Shown here piece by piece: positions 46,202 to 55,743 of a stretch of DNA of 64,000 bases. Under the pieces are notes generated by a model that did no database searches, was not told where the DNA came from, and saw only the letters and a list, made by a program, of their open reading frames with translations. A program made the translations under genes and the position numbers. Within the stretch, counting starts at the first letter, position 1. The number at the start of each line of letters is the position of its first letter. The stretch is taken from NCBI RefSeq assembly GCF_000523235.1, contig NZ_CP006850.1, forward strand, positions 3,348,001 through 3,412,000, written 5' to 3'. This stretch comes from Nocardia nova SH22a. GTDB taxonomy: Bacteria > Actinomycetota > Actinomycetes > Mycobacteriales > Mycobacteriaceae.

Positions 46202-47082
46202 TGTTCCCTCCCTGTGTTCATTACATGGCTCACCAAGTGGAAGAGCGCATATTCCGGTCGTCCGCCACACCCCAGCCGGTTGTTGTGCATATGGATGATC
46301 GAGATGAGAATTCCGTGCCGCCGCTGCGGATTCCATCCACGCAGCAGTTCGGTGATGTCCGCCGGACCGGGCGCGAGTACATCGAATGCCCCGGGTCCGG
46401 CGGCTCGCAGGTCGCGCACGAGTCCGGCCGCCTTCGCGACCGCGCTCTCCGAAACCGGGACCCGGGCGCCGCTGCCCGCCCGTTCGCCGGAGAGCTGGCG
46501 ATGCCAGAAGGCGCGTCCGGCCTCGGCGAGTGCGCACGCTTCCTCGCGGCCGAATTCCCGCGCGTAGTCCGACATCACCCGCAGCACGTAGAGCAGGGCC
46601 GCGTTCATCCGGATATTGGGTGTGACCGCATCGTGGGCGAGGGCGCGCAGCGCGATGGCGGAGGAGTGGGTGAACACTCGGGTGATCGTGTCGAATCCGG
46701 CGGCGCCGCCGTAGCGTTCGTACTCGGGCACGTACGGCGCCGGGTACACGCCCGCCGGGCGCAAGTCACCCGGGTCGATGGCGATGCCGCCTTCACCGGC
46801 CGTGGCGAGGTCTCGTACGGCATCGAGATACGCGTCCTGATCGAGCTCAGGGTTTCCCTGCGGCACAATGGAATCGAACGCCTGCCGGGCGAGCGCGAGT
46901 AGTTCGACGGCGTCACCGGAATCGACGGTCCTGATCCGGACATGCGGTCCGCCGAGCCAATAGCGGACGAAGAACCAGTCGTGCCCGGGATATACGGCGG
47001 CGAATTCCCGGATCACCGCGTCCTCGAGTTCCGGCCCGAAGTTCGGCAGGTGGATGTGCACCGCCCGCACAGCGGATCTCAC
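46198..47082 (-). CDS. LanB elimination-domain protein (split dehydratase subunit)
   Basis: A 294-residue SpaB_C-type (thiopeptide-type bacteriocin biosynthesis) protein. The hallmark WFFVRYWLGGPHVRIRT has the RxR pair that in NisB helps eliminate glutamate from glutamylated Ser/Thr. The C-terminal IISIIHMHNNRLG corresponds to the catalytic His region (SLxHMxxNRLG). It works with the glutamylating subunit at 51771. GTG 47082 overlaps the oxidase stop (GTGA). Similar to TbtC in thiomuracin clusters. Confidence 0.87.
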   Translation of the reverse strand: MRSAVRAVHIHLPNFGPELEDAVIREFAAVYPGHDWFFVRYWLGGPHVRIRTVDSGDAVELLALARQAFDSIVPQGNPELDQDAYLDAVRDLATAGEGGIAIDPGDLRPAGVYPAPYVPEYERYGGAAGFDTITRVFTHSSAIALRALAHDAVTPNIRMNAALLYVLRVMSDYAREFGREEACALAEAGRAFWHRQLSGERAGSGARVPVSESAVAKAAGLVRDLRAAGPGAFDVLAPGPADITELLRGWNPQRRHGILISIIHMHNNRLGCGGRPEYALFHLVSHVMNTGREQ

Positions 47083-48350
47083 AGCGGCACCTCGATACCC
47101 TGGACCGGCGACTTCCCGATCACGCACGCCAGCAGGACGTGGTGCGCACGCGGCAACATCAGCGCCGTGGTCACCGTGACGTCGTCGAAACTCCTTGTCG
47201 GCCTCGCTATCCGGTCGAAATACGCGGCCGGGTAGGTCAGTCCCTGCACGATCCAGCCCGCCTGGGCACAGGACCGGAACACCGCCCGATTGCCGCCTTC
47301 ACGCTGGATCTCCAGCAGATCGGCGGTCACGAACAGCACGGCTTCGGCGCGCCGCAGGTAGTTCCCGTTGCGCGGGGTGTTCTCGCCGCCGTGTCCGGAC
47401 AGCAGTGCGGCCGAGGCGGATTGCGGAAGTATCCGGCGGGTCCAGGTCTGCTCGGTGCCGGCACGGGAGTACACGGTGAATTCGGTGCCGGTCCGCACGA
47501 TCAGGGTGAGTGTCAGCCCGGCGGCGCACCCCGCCGTGATCGGTCCCGGCGAGAGTGTCCACCGCCGTAGCGCCGCGCATTGCGTGCCGGACAACCCGCT
47601 CGTCGGCGCGAGGTAGAGCCCGGGGAGTCCACGCGGCATCCGCCCGGCGCTGCGCGCGGCCAATACCGTTGCCCAGGTGCGAGTTCCGTTGCCGGGGCCG
47701 GCCGCCGGGGCGATATCCGGATCGATGTCGTCCGCCTCGCCGACCCGGAAGGTCGTCCCCGGTGCCCGAGGCGAGAGATCATCGACGACGTCGGTGAGTT
47801 CCCGCCCGAAGACACTCGCCGTGACCGCGCAGTGCCGCAATGTCATTCCCAGCTCAAGGCGCACCAGGATCGTCCGCAGATCCCCGTAGAAATCCGGCAG
47901 CCGATCCACGGACGCGCGCAGTTCGTAGCCCGCCGAATCCACCGGCCCGGCCGCGCCGTGACCGCCGGACTCCGCGCCGCGCCAGGCCCACAGCCACGGA
48001 TCGAAGACCAGCCCGCACCGATTGCCGAGCAGGATCGGATATTTGGCGCGCACCGAGGGGAACAGGGCGTGGAAGGGGTACTCCCCGGAACTCTCGAACC
48101 GCCGGATCCGAAAGGCGTTGGCGAGCAGCGAAGCCGAGCTCACGCATGCGGCCCGGTTCGCTCGCGCGCCGAACGGCGTGGCCGCCAGAACCCTTTCGGC
48201 ATCCTCGCCGTACTCGTGCGCTACCGGCGGCCCGCCGAACCAGCCGGAGGTGTCGATCTCCGCGCCGGGCACGAGAACCGTGGTGCCGACATTCTTGGAT
48301 ATGCCATATCTTCTCGCCACCTCGTGGGCGGACATCGGGATATCAGTCAT
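47079..48350 (-). CDS. Azoline dehydrogenase (SagB/TbtE-like nitroreductase family)
   Basis: A 423-residue protein. The C-terminal half has the flavin nitroreductase pattern seen in TOMM dehydrogenases (AVLFVTADLLEIQREGG, VFRSCAQAGWIVQGLTYPAAYFD, then HHVLLACVIGK). The N-terminal half (residues 1-170) resembles the non-catalytic part of long SagB-like proteins. It should oxidise thiazolines/oxazolines to azoles using FMN. ATG 48350 overlaps the YcaO stop (ATGA). The assignment rests on context as well as sequence. Confidence 0.75.
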   Translation of the reverse strand: MTDIPMSAHEVARRYGISKNVGTTVLVPGAEIDTSGWFGGPPVAHEYGEDAERVLAATPFGARANRAACVSSASLLANAFRIRRFESSGEYPFHALFPSVRAKYPILLGNRCGLVFDPWLWAWRGAESGGHGAAGPVDSAGYELRASVDRLPDFYGDLRTILVRLELGMTLRHCAVTASVFGRELTDVVDDLSPRAPGTTFRVGEADDIDPDIAPAAGPGNGTRTWATVLAARSAGRMPRGLPGLYLAPTSGLSGTQCAALRRWTLSPGPITAGCAAGLTLTLIVRTGTEFTVYSRAGTEQTWTRRILPQSASAALLSGHGGENTPRNGNYLRRAEAVLFVTADLLEIQREGGNRAVFRSCAQAGWIVQGLTYPAAYFDRIARPTRSFDDVTVTTALMLPRAHHVLLACVIGKSPVQGIEVPL

Positions 48351-50188
48351 GGGAACGGGTGCGGCTCCAGACGATCGGCGCTGTCGAGGAGGTCGCCACG
48401 CCCGATCGCGCGGAGCGTTTCCAGCCCCTTCACGCGCAGGTGCGACATTCCGAAGGTCATCGGAAGCGCACCGGGCACAATGCATTTCATCGCGTGCAGT
48501 CCCAGGTCGCCGAGTTCGGCATTGCCCTGGTCGACGAAGATCGGATCATCGAGTCCCGCACCGCGCAATCTGGCGCCGATGTCGGCGATCGTCGCGGCGC
48601 CGGAGACGGTCGCGGTGTGCTCCCCGGACGGGATCACCCGGGCGCGCAGAATCGGCAGCGGGATCCGGGGGCCGCGGGTTTTGGCGACCACGGCGCGGCC
48701 GTTCTCCGGCAGCAGATGGAAGTCGATGTGGTCGTCGATCGTCTCGATCGCCCACTTCGTCGCCAGTCGCGATCTGATCTGCGACTCGGTTCGATCGGTG
48801 GGATTACGCACGATGTCGACCAGCTCCCAGAGCGCGGCCTCGAGGGCGGAATCCCAGTCACCGCCCGAGCCCGCGGTGCACACGACATACGGGAACACGC
48901 CGGCACGATGCACCGCGAAGACCGCGACCACCGGGACCTCGGCCGGACTGGGCAGGACGAGCGCCACCGTGTGATACCCGGCCGTGTCGATCCGGTTGAT
49001 CAGCTCGTCGCAGGCAGGTGTCAGATTCCCGCCGAGATCGATGCCGGGCACCAGATCCTCGCGGTACCAGAAACGCAGGAACGCATCGCGTTCGAGCACC
49101 TCCAGCAGCGCGTGCAGTGCCGCCTCGGCGGGACTCGAGCCGATCGCCGATCCGCTCGACGACTCCACATAGTGTTTGTCCCGCCGGGCCGCCGAATCGC
49201 GGCGCGCGGCGTGATAGTCGAGGCCGTGGGCCGGTTCGTAGTTGTAGAAGGCGACCTCCGCGGGAACGAAGACCCGGGTGGGCGCTTCGGTGAACCGCAG
49301 CCCCTCCACCCACCGGTCGGGCTCCCGGCCCGCCGGGACGATCCTGCTGGTGGGACAGGCCAATTGGGATTCGTGATAGCCGCCGAGTTCCGCCGGGCCG
49401 AGCCGGACGGCGTCCTCGGGCAATGCGCTCGTGTCGTGCAGATCGCGCTCGTCGAACGGGTAACCGCACATCCGCTCGAAGGCCTCCATGACGGCGGTGA
49501 AATCGGATTCCCGGAATCGGGTCCCGCGTCCGAAGCCCATATTCTTCGATTGCGGTACGACGACCCCGGTCATCGCGCCGTAGGAGACCTCCATGCGGAC
49601 CGTGCCCGTCACCGGCCCGACGAGGGCATCGGTGGTGTGGCGGAGGAATTCGTCGCGGTGGCGGGGGTCGGCGAATCGATCGGTACGCAGGTCGGCGGAC
49701 AACCGGCCGCCGCGGTCGAGTGCGGGCCGCGGCCGGTGATGGTGCTGCAGGTAGCACCCGACCGAGCGATAGAGCCGATGGTGCGAGACACCGCTCTCGT
49801 CGACGACATGGCACATCTCCCACGCGCTTTCGGCGATGCCGTCCACGCGGAGGTGTTCCGGGCGTTCGGCCGCCACCACGTGGTCGACGAGTGCGCCGAG
49901 TCCGAGCTCGGCGTCGACACCGCGGGTCCCGCACCACAATCCGACTTCGGGATGGGTCAGATTGATCGCGTCGGTGGCCAGCCGCAACCGGTATTCGAGA
50001 CATCCCAGGCAGGGCCCGTCCGTTCCCCGGTACAGCGGGCCGACCAGCACCCGGTGGCCGGTGTGATAGACCGGCAGCGCGCGGCCCGTACGTGCGGCCA
50101 GATCGCTGCATTCGGCGTGCAGTCCGACGAAATCGACACCGGCGCGGACGATCTCGTCCGACCTCCACGCCGTGCGAGCGGTCAACAT
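48347..50188 (-). CDS. YcaO cyclodehydratase (thiazole/oxazole-forming)
   Basis: A 613-residue fusion. Residues 1-200 form an E1-like/docking region with the zinc-type CLGCLEYRL motif, residues 210-613 a YcaO domain with ATP-binding elements (GYPFDERD, SSSGSAIGSSPAEAALHALLEVLERDAF, ALWELVDIVRNP). The chain ends PHPFP, the Pro-rich C-terminal motif required by TOMM YcaO enzymes. It uses ATP to activate amides and cyclise Cys (and perhaps Ser) residues of the precursor core. ATG 50188 overlaps the upstream gene by seven bases. Confidence 0.92.
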   Translation of the reverse strand: MLTARTAWRSDEIVRAGVDFVGLHAECSDLAARTGRALPVYHTGHRVLVGPLYRGTDGPCLGCLEYRLRLATDAINLTHPEVGLWCGTRGVDAELGLGALVDHVVAAERPEHLRVDGIAESAWEMCHVVDESGVSHHRLYRSVGCYLQHHHRPRPALDRGGRLSADLRTDRFADPRHRDEFLRHTTDALVGPVTGTVRMEVSYGAMTGVVVPQSKNMGFGRGTRFRESDFTAVMEAFERMCGYPFDERDLHDTSALPEDAVRLGPAELGGYHESQLACPTSRIVPAGREPDRWVEGLRFTEAPTRVFVPAEVAFYNYEPAHGLDYHAARRDSAARRDKHYVESSSGSAIGSSPAEAALHALLEVLERDAFLRFWYREDLVPGIDLGGNLTPACDELINRIDTAGYHTVALVLPSPAEVPVVAVFAVHRAGVFPYVVCTAGSGGDWDSALEAALWELVDIVRNPTDRTESQIRSRLATKWAIETIDDHIDFHLLPENGRAVVAKTRGPRIPLPILRARVIPSGEHTATVSGAATIADIGARLRGAGLDDPIFVDQGNAELGDLGLHAMKCIVPGALPMTFGMSHLRVKGLETLRAIGRGDLLDSADRLEPHPFP

Positions 50189-51774
50189 GCCCGGTCCGCA
50201 GCTCGGATCGTTCCCGCGACGATCGCATGGTCCGGGTGCACCGGGTCGGCTGCCGCGAAATCGAGGGTCCACCCGGCCAGTTCGGGGTAGTCGGCCATCA
50301 GGGCGTCGGCGAGTTTCCCGGCGTCGGATCGGGCGATGCCGGTCGCGGCGCCGGTGTGGTGCGGGGCGATCCGCACGGACTCGCCGAAGCCCTCACCGGC
50401 CAGCAGGAATGAGACGAAACATGTTGCCACTGCTGAGAATACGGACTCGTCCGCCGTTCGCCCGCAGGCGGTGAACTCCTCGTCGCCACACCGGACGGTG
50501 GCCGAAAACCAGCCGGTCGATCCCAGTGGGGAGATCGACGCGCTCACCATGGCCCGGCTGCGCTGTTCGATATCGACCCAGAACCGGCGCGCTCGCACAT
50601 CGGACAGTTCCGAGTACTCCAGTGCGGTGGCCGTCTCCGGCCGGACCGCCCGGAGATAGGCGTCCGCGCGGGCGTGATCGCGGGACAGACCGGCGAACGG
50701 CACCACGCCCGGCTGCGGCTGGGTGGCGGCCCGGAATGCGGCCAGGGTCGCTTCGATCCGCGCGAAGGTGTGCTGGGCCGCCCACCCGACGTGGGCGCGA
50801 TCGCCGCGCACGGTCCGCGCGCACGCGGTGTTCAACGGCAGTTGCGGCAGGTCCTCGCCGCCGTCGACGCGCACCGCGAATGTCCAGTCGCCGAGCCAGT
50901 ATCGGGCCAGCGGCTCGGCATCGAGCAGTTCGGGATCCGGCGGCGGTGGTGGCCGGTGGTCCAGGGGCACCCTGTCGACGCTCAGCGGGTCGGCGCAGAC
51001 GTACTCGGCGGTCCCCGTGGTCAGGCCCGCGAGTGCGCGGACCGCGGCCACGGCCGTCAGTCGGACAGTGAGATGGGTTGCGGCGGGGGAGGATTCGGCA
51101 GACAGCTCCGGACGCCAGGCCGTCAGCCGCGCCCGTAGCTCGGTCGTCAGCCCTGCGAGATCGGGATCGCCGACCGGCGGTGTGGCGATCAGCGCGGGCC
51201 ACCGGCGCAGGCACGCGGCCGCGGTGCCGATCCGATCGCCCGCGCGCACGGTGATGCGCACGTCGAACGGAGAGTCGTCGCCGGGTGTCGTGAATTCGAC
51301 ATCGCCGGTGACACCGCACTGTGCCAGCATCTCGGCCACGATCGGATGCCATTCGGCGACGGCCTCGACCTGCGCAACCGCCGACATCAGCAGATCCTTC
51401 GCCTGCTCGGGATCGGCCGCGCGACTGTCGATCTCCGCGCTCATGCCCGGATGCCGCAGGCTCCACGGGCGTAGCCTGGTGTAGGAGGCGAACGCGGTGC
51501 CGTCCAGGGCGCGCACCAGCCCGCGTCGCACCAGCAGATCGACCAGCGACAGCACGGAATCGCTGTTGTCCCCGCGACTTCCGGCCAGTGCGCGCAGGTC
51601 CGGTTCGGCGATGCCGGTGCCGAGAACTTCCTCGTATCCGGCGAACAGACGATCGATCCGGGCGCCGGTGTCGAGGACGAACTTGCTCAGATCGCCGCCG
51701 ATGAAAACACCCCCACCGGGAACGAAAGCGGTGTGCACGCCGGGACGGAGTACGAAATGCCGCGTGTCCATCAT
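50182..51774 (-). CDS. RRE-containing leader-binding partner (ocin-ThiF-like/TbtF-like)
   Basis: A 530-residue protein. Residues 1-90 (FVLRPGVHTAFVPGGGVFIGGD, then LVDLLVRRGLVRAL) read as a PqqD-like RiPP recognition element: a three-strand sheet plus helices. The rest is weakly ThiF-like and lacks an ATP-binding site, as in TbtF/F proteins that deliver leader peptide to YcaO. ATG 51774 overlaps the dehydratase stop (ATGA). It is inferred to bind the acidic leader of the precursor at 55744. Confidence 0.75.
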   Translation of the reverse strand: MMDTRHFVLRPGVHTAFVPGGGVFIGGDLSKFVLDTGARIDRLFAGYEEVLGTGIAEPDLRALAGSRGDNSDSVLSLVDLLVRRGLVRALDGTAFASYTRLRPWSLRHPGMSAEIDSRAADPEQAKDLLMSAVAQVEAVAEWHPIVAEMLAQCGVTGDVEFTTPGDDSPFDVRITVRAGDRIGTAAACLRRWPALIATPPVGDPDLAGLTTELRARLTAWRPELSAESSPAATHLTVRLTAVAAVRALAGLTTGTAEYVCADPLSVDRVPLDHRPPPPPDPELLDAEPLARYWLGDWTFAVRVDGGEDLPQLPLNTACARTVRGDRAHVGWAAQHTFARIEATLAAFRAATQPQPGVVPFAGLSRDHARADAYLRAVRPETATALEYSELSDVRARRFWVDIEQRSRAMVSASISPLGSTGWFSATVRCGDEEFTACGRTADESVFSAVATCFVSFLLAGEGFGESVRIAPHHTGAATGIARSDAGKLADALMADYPELAGWTLDFAAADPVHPDHAIVAGTIRAADRAC

Positions 51775-54182
51775 GCGATGTCCTCGTTCACGACCGCCTC
51801 GCAGACCCGCGCGCCGGATTCGGGCAGCGGCAAGCACTCCTCGATGTGGGTGAACCGGCCGGGCTCGCCGAGTCTGCGTGCCGCCGACGTCACCGACATC
51901 ACACTCCTCGTGTCGAGGAAAACGGGTTTCGGCGCGCGATCGGCCCGATCGATGACCAACGGGTCCCGCTTGACGAAGAACTGCTCGGGCAGACCGAATT
52001 CGCGCCGGGCGCGGCGGAAGGCCGCGAAGGTCTCCGCGTGCGTTCCGGCGCCGAGCCGGGCGAGCAGTTCGGGCAGTCCGTACCATCGGCGCCGGGCGAG
52101 TGTCACATCGCCCACGGTGAGCCGCGGCGCGGGGGCGATACCCGCCGCACCGCCGGTGCGATCGGCCAGGCGTCGATGCCGTGCCGACATCGGGGTGCGC
52201 AGCAGGCGCCCGCCCAGGAATTGCCAGGCGATCAGGCGGTTGGGATAGGGAAAGCGCTCGGGCATACCGGCGCCGAAGGACATCGGGACGACCGGACGAC
52301 GGTCGGCGTCCTCGAACAGCAGCCCCGGTCCGGCGGGATCGGCGCGGACCGTCAGGCGAGACCAGTCGAGGGCGGTCATCGGGTCCGGCACCAGTGCCGG
52401 GCACTGGTTCACCGACATCCCGTGCAGATCTCCGACCTGCCTGACCGGCGCGTCCCACGCGGCGATATTCGCGCGCATGGTGTCGAGAACAGCGGAGTGG
52501 CCCGGGATTTCGGGATGCGTGAACCGCGCCATCATCGACCCGTTCCCCGCGTAGGCGTCGTTGAGGACGTGGCGGTCACCGGATTGCTGCAGATACACCG
52601 CGTACGAGTGGTCGAACAGACCGCCCAGGGAGCCGGGGCGGGCGGCGAGCAGTGCGCCTGCTTCGGCCGATCGGAGGTGCACTTCACCGGCGTCGGCGTC
52701 GGCGTCGATCCGGGCGGCGAACTCGGCGTCCATACCGCGCCGGAACTCGAGGAGATCGAGATAGTGCTCGCCGGGCACCAGCTTTCTCACATCGCGCGGT
52801 CGCGGATTCCGTTGGAGTATCAATTGGTATGTGCTGTAGGTGTTTTCGACCACCGACCGAGCGATCGAGAGCAGCGGCGCCCGGCCGCCGTCCGCGAGCA
52901 GGCCGCGCACGACGGCGGCCGAGATCAGGCGCAGATCGACATTGCGGTCGTAGACCGCGCACAGGCCGAGACCTTCCCGCAGGCCCTCGATCCCCGCGGT
53001 GGTGGCCCGCACGTCGCGATCGGTCGCCGCACCGATCGAGTCTTCGAAGACAGCGACCCGCAGGGGTGTGCCGAGCGCGGCCGCCCGGTCGGCGATGTGC
53101 TGTTCGGTGGCGGCGATCCGCGCGCGGCGATCGGCGCCCGTCGCCGCCGCGATCTCTCGAAACGGCAGTGCGGCTGCGCAATCGGCGTACAGCGAGTTGT
53201 GCGGTGCGAAGGCGTCGGGACAGGCGACGAGCAGTCCGTTGCGGACACATCCGTCGACGGCGGATTCGACCTTCGCATCCGGCACGGCCAGTGTCGCGGC
53301 GAGACAGGCGATGATGTCGGCGCGGCGCAGCGGCCCGAGTTCGGTCAGGCCGATCAGGGCTCGTACGAAACCGGTTTCGGGGAGGTGGACGCGCTTGCTC
53401 CCGCCGTCGAGATCGGCGACGACGTACTGCACGACCCCGGAATCGGGTACGCGCGAGGCGGAATGGGTCAGCCGGAGCAGATCACCGGGTCGTTCCTTGG
53501 ACTGCAGGGCGTACTGCTGCATGTAGTCCAGATGTACGACGCGGGTCGCCTCCGCGCCGTCGTCGTCCCACAGCGACGGTGCGGACTCGGCGTGGCGATG
53601 CAGTCCGACGGTGGTCAATCGCCCGAACGGGGTGGTGCGCAGCATGGCCCGGTAGGCCAGGTCGAGCAGCCGGGGTTCGGTCTTGCGGGCCTTCTTCGTC
53701 GCACCGGGGCCGGTCACGTAGTTCGCGATTCCGGTGAACTGCGACGCGGAGGTCATCGCGGCGGCATCGGCGAATTCGGGCCGGGACAGGACGGCGGCCA
53801 GCCGCGCGCGTTCACCCCGGTACGTGTCCTCGATCGTGGTGTCGAGGTCGCCCTCGAGCGCCGCGACCGCGTCCAGCGCGGCCTGGTAGCAGCCCGCCGC
53901 ATCGTCGACCTCGGCGAGGCCGAGCGAACCCAGGGGTAGTCTCGCGATGCTCTTGGTCGCGCGCACCCTGCGCTGCAACTCGACCAGCACTCGCTTGCTC
54001 TCGCCGTCCGCGGTGGCCTCCACCGCCTTGTAGGCGCGGCGCAGGACCTCGCTCGCGCTCGCCTCCAGCCGTGCGTGTGCGCTGTCGTACCGGCCGCACC
54101 AATCGAGGGTGGCGGGAGCGCTGAACGGCTGGTAGGCAACGGCATTGCGCCGCAGCGCGGCGATTTCCAGATGTGTTCTCAT
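51771..54182 (-). CDS. Class I lantibiotic-type dehydratase, glutamylation subunit
   Basis: An 803-residue Lant_dehydr_N protein. Signatures: RATPFG-like LRTTPFGRLTTVGL, YLDLLEFRRG, and VVPMSFGAGMPERFPYPNRLI near the end. It uses glutamyl-tRNA to glutamylate Ser/Thr of the precursor; elimination is by the separate protein at 46198. The SpaB_C domain found in full-length LanB is missing, the normal split state for thiopeptide and goadsporin clusters. ATG 54182 overlaps the membrane-protein stop (ATGA). The seven-serine core gives it an unusually rich substrate. Confidence 0.92.
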   Translation of the reverse strand: MRTHLEIAALRRNAVAYQPFSAPATLDWCGRYDSAHARLEASASEVLRRAYKAVEATADGESKRVLVELQRRVRATKSIARLPLGSLGLAEVDDAAGCYQAALDAVAALEGDLDTTIEDTYRGERARLAAVLSRPEFADAAAMTSASQFTGIANYVTGPGATKKARKTEPRLLDLAYRAMLRTTPFGRLTTVGLHRHAESAPSLWDDDGAEATRVVHLDYMQQYALQSKERPGDLLRLTHSASRVPDSGVVQYVVADLDGGSKRVHLPETGFVRALIGLTELGPLRRADIIACLAATLAVPDAKVESAVDGCVRNGLLVACPDAFAPHNSLYADCAAALPFREIAAATGADRRARIAATEQHIADRAAALGTPLRVAVFEDSIGAATDRDVRATTAGIEGLREGLGLCAVYDRNVDLRLISAAVVRGLLADGGRAPLLSIARSVVENTYSTYQLILQRNPRPRDVRKLVPGEHYLDLLEFRRGMDAEFAARIDADADAGEVHLRSAEAGALLAARPGSLGGLFDHSYAVYLQQSGDRHVLNDAYAGNGSMMARFTHPEIPGHSAVLDTMRANIAAWDAPVRQVGDLHGMSVNQCPALVPDPMTALDWSRLTVRADPAGPGLLFEDADRRPVVPMSFGAGMPERFPYPNRLIAWQFLGGRLLRTPMSARHRRLADRTGGAAGIAPAPRLTVGDVTLARRRWYGLPELLARLGAGTHAETFAAFRRARREFGLPEQFFVKRDPLVIDRADRAPKPVFLDTRSVMSVTSAARRLGEPGRFTHIEECLPLPESGARVCEAVVNEDIA

Positions 54183-54745
54183 CCGACGGCACTGTTCTCC
54201 GTGGTCGATCCTGACAGGGCGGACTGCAGGTAGGACACCACGACGGCGGTGGTCAGGGTTGCGAAGAGGACGCCGAGCGATACCGCCGTCATCCGGTTCA
54301 GGTCGCCGTCGCGGCCGATCGCGGCACCCGCTCCGGCGCCCGCGACGAGCAACAGGGCGATCACGTAGTAGACGGCCCGCCGATACGACCATCCCATCAA
54401 CAGGAAATGCACGCCGACGACGAGTGTGGACCAGGTGACCATCCATTCGGCGGGGTGGTTGTTGTTGAGAATGTAGGAGTTTCCCGCGCCCATGGCCGCC
54501 GCTTCGAAAACGATGATCCACGTGAAATTGATCCGGCTCGGCGTTTTGGGGCGCGCCCGCCGTTTCGAGAACCAGGCGAGCACCGTGACTATCAGCACGA
54601 CGACCATTCCGGCGCACAACAGGCCGAAGAGCAGGCCGTAGCCGTGCTCCGTCAGCGTCGGCTGCACGGTGTTGAGCATGAACAGCAATATGGACGACAC
54701 TGCGGTGAACGAAATCGCCTGGCTGAGATCTTTTTTGAATTTCAC
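54179..54745 (-). CDS. Six-helix membrane protein of the RiPP operon
   Basis: A 188-residue protein with six predicted membrane helices (for example ISFTAVSSILLFMLNTV, GLLFGLLCAGMVVVLIVTVL, AVYYVIALLLVAGAGAGAA). No family recognised. Starts at GTG 54745, which overlaps the upstream gene (GTGA). Its place between tailoring genes suggests immunity, a membrane anchor for the synthetase, or a transport accessory. None is proven. Confidence 0.75.
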   Translation of the reverse strand: MKFKKDLSQAISFTAVSSILLFMLNTVQPTLTEHGYGLLFGLLCAGMVVVLIVTVLAWFSKRRARPKTPSRINFTWIIVFEAAAMGAGNSYILNNNHPAEWMVTWSTLVVGVHFLLMGWSYRRAVYYVIALLLVAGAGAGAAIGRDGDLNRMTAVSLGVLFATLTTAVVVSYLQSALSGSTTENSAVG

Positions 54746-55668
54746 TGGGACACCATTCCGTGATCGAGCGGGCGGAGGTAGTTCTCGATGGGTCGAACCG
54801 GATCGTCCGGTCGCATCTTCTCGAAGAATTCCGAATGGTCCCATCCGGTCATCCGAGAGTATGTGGTGATGATTCCGGTCGCGGCGATACGCTGTTTTAC
54901 ATCGATGCCTATCATCGGAAATATCTCGCTGTAGACGACGGTGTTGAGAACACGGTTGGCCCGGAACCACGGCGCGTTGTACTCGTCGACGAGCGGGAGA
55001 TATTCCGAGTGGAATTCGCTCTTGCCGGCGACGGGTGCCGGGCCGGTGCCCAGGTAATCGGCCGCGATGTGTTCGGGACATCCCTGCAGAAATCCGTAAC
55101 TCCACCGCACGGCGTCGTTCCACGACGATGCCGACGGCCCCGGGACGGTGCGGTCCAGCCAGGCGCGGGAATTGCCGATCCACTGCTCGACCAAGCGCTG
55201 CATTCGTTCCCGCGCTCCCGCGGTGAGGAGATTGTGGGTCAGTCCCGCATAGTGCGACTGATAGGAGATCAGCCCGCGATCGCGCCCGGCGGGATGGGAG
55301 TCGGCCACGGCCGAGAGCATCGCCACCGCGCAGTGCAGCGGGGTTTGGGAACGGTCGTCCAGATGTACCCGGCTCAGCGCCGCCGACAATGTCGCGCGAA
55401 CCGGCGGATATGCCACCGGCCGGGCGGGCTCGGTGCGGACGCCCGTGATTCCGGGCGCACCCGTCAGCCAGTCCTCGATGTCGCCGACCGGGGATTCGGC
55501 GCCGATGTGGAGCACGATCGCGCCGGGCTCGTCACGTACCGGATCGGGACGCAGGTGCGCATCGAAGTTCCCGTGCTCGTATTTCAGCCACTCCAGCACG
55601 GGGTGAACGACCTCCGCGAGAACGCCCAGCGGATTTGTCGCGTCCAGCAGGAATCTGATATCCACCAT
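54742..55668 (-). CDS. Candidate thiopeptide pyridine synthase (TbtD-like)
   Basis: A 308-residue protein directly after the precursor. The opening MVDIRFLLDATNPLGVLAEV, HGNFDAHLRPDP and the stretch GLISYQSHYAGLTHNLL follow the outline of SpaB_C-fold thiopeptide proteins, but the RxR pair of elimination enzymes is absent. That loss, the size and the presence of a separate elimination subunit fit the [4+2] pyridine synthases TbtD/PbtD. If instead it is not a cyclase, the product would be a linear goadsporin-like peptide. ATG 55668 has GGATCGAG upstream; earlier starts lack homology. Confidence 0.6.
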   Translation of the reverse strand: MVDIRFLLDATNPLGVLAEVVHPVLEWLKYEHGNFDAHLRPDPVRDEPGAIVLHIGAESPVGDIEDWLTGAPGITGVRTEPARPVAYPPVRATLSAALSRVHLDDRSQTPLHCAVAMLSAVADSHPAGRDRGLISYQSHYAGLTHNLLTAGARERMQRLVEQWIGNSRAWLDRTVPGPSASSWNDAVRWSYGFLQGCPEHIAADYLGTGPAPVAGKSEFHSEYLPLVDEYNAPWFRANRVLNTVVYSEIFPMIGIDVKQRIAATGIITTYSRMTGWDHSEFFEKMRPDDPVRPIENYLRPLDHGMVSQ

Positions 55669-55701
55669 CGCTCGATCCGATCGTAGGTAATGCCCGGGTG
55701 T

Positions 55702-55733
55702 GCGTTGGGGTGCTCTGCAGCGCACCCCAACGC
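55702..55733. terminator. Perfect 12-bp hairpin between precursor and biosynthetic genes
   Basis: GCGTTGGGGTGC (55702-55713) pairs perfectly with GCACCCCAACGC (55722-55733) across an 8-nt loop. No U-tract follows in the minus-strand direction, so it is more likely an attenuator or 3'-end stabiliser of the precursor transcript than a full terminator. This would give excess precursor over enzymes. Confidence 0.7.
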
Positions 55734-55743
55734 TAGGGGCTCA

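Noticed and set aside
47840..50290. Long plus-strand open frame (816 codons) opposite the YcaO and oxidase genes
   Set aside because: It is the antisense shadow of high-GC coding; composition is Arg/Pro/Gly-rich without motifs, whereas the minus strand carries clear YcaO motifs.
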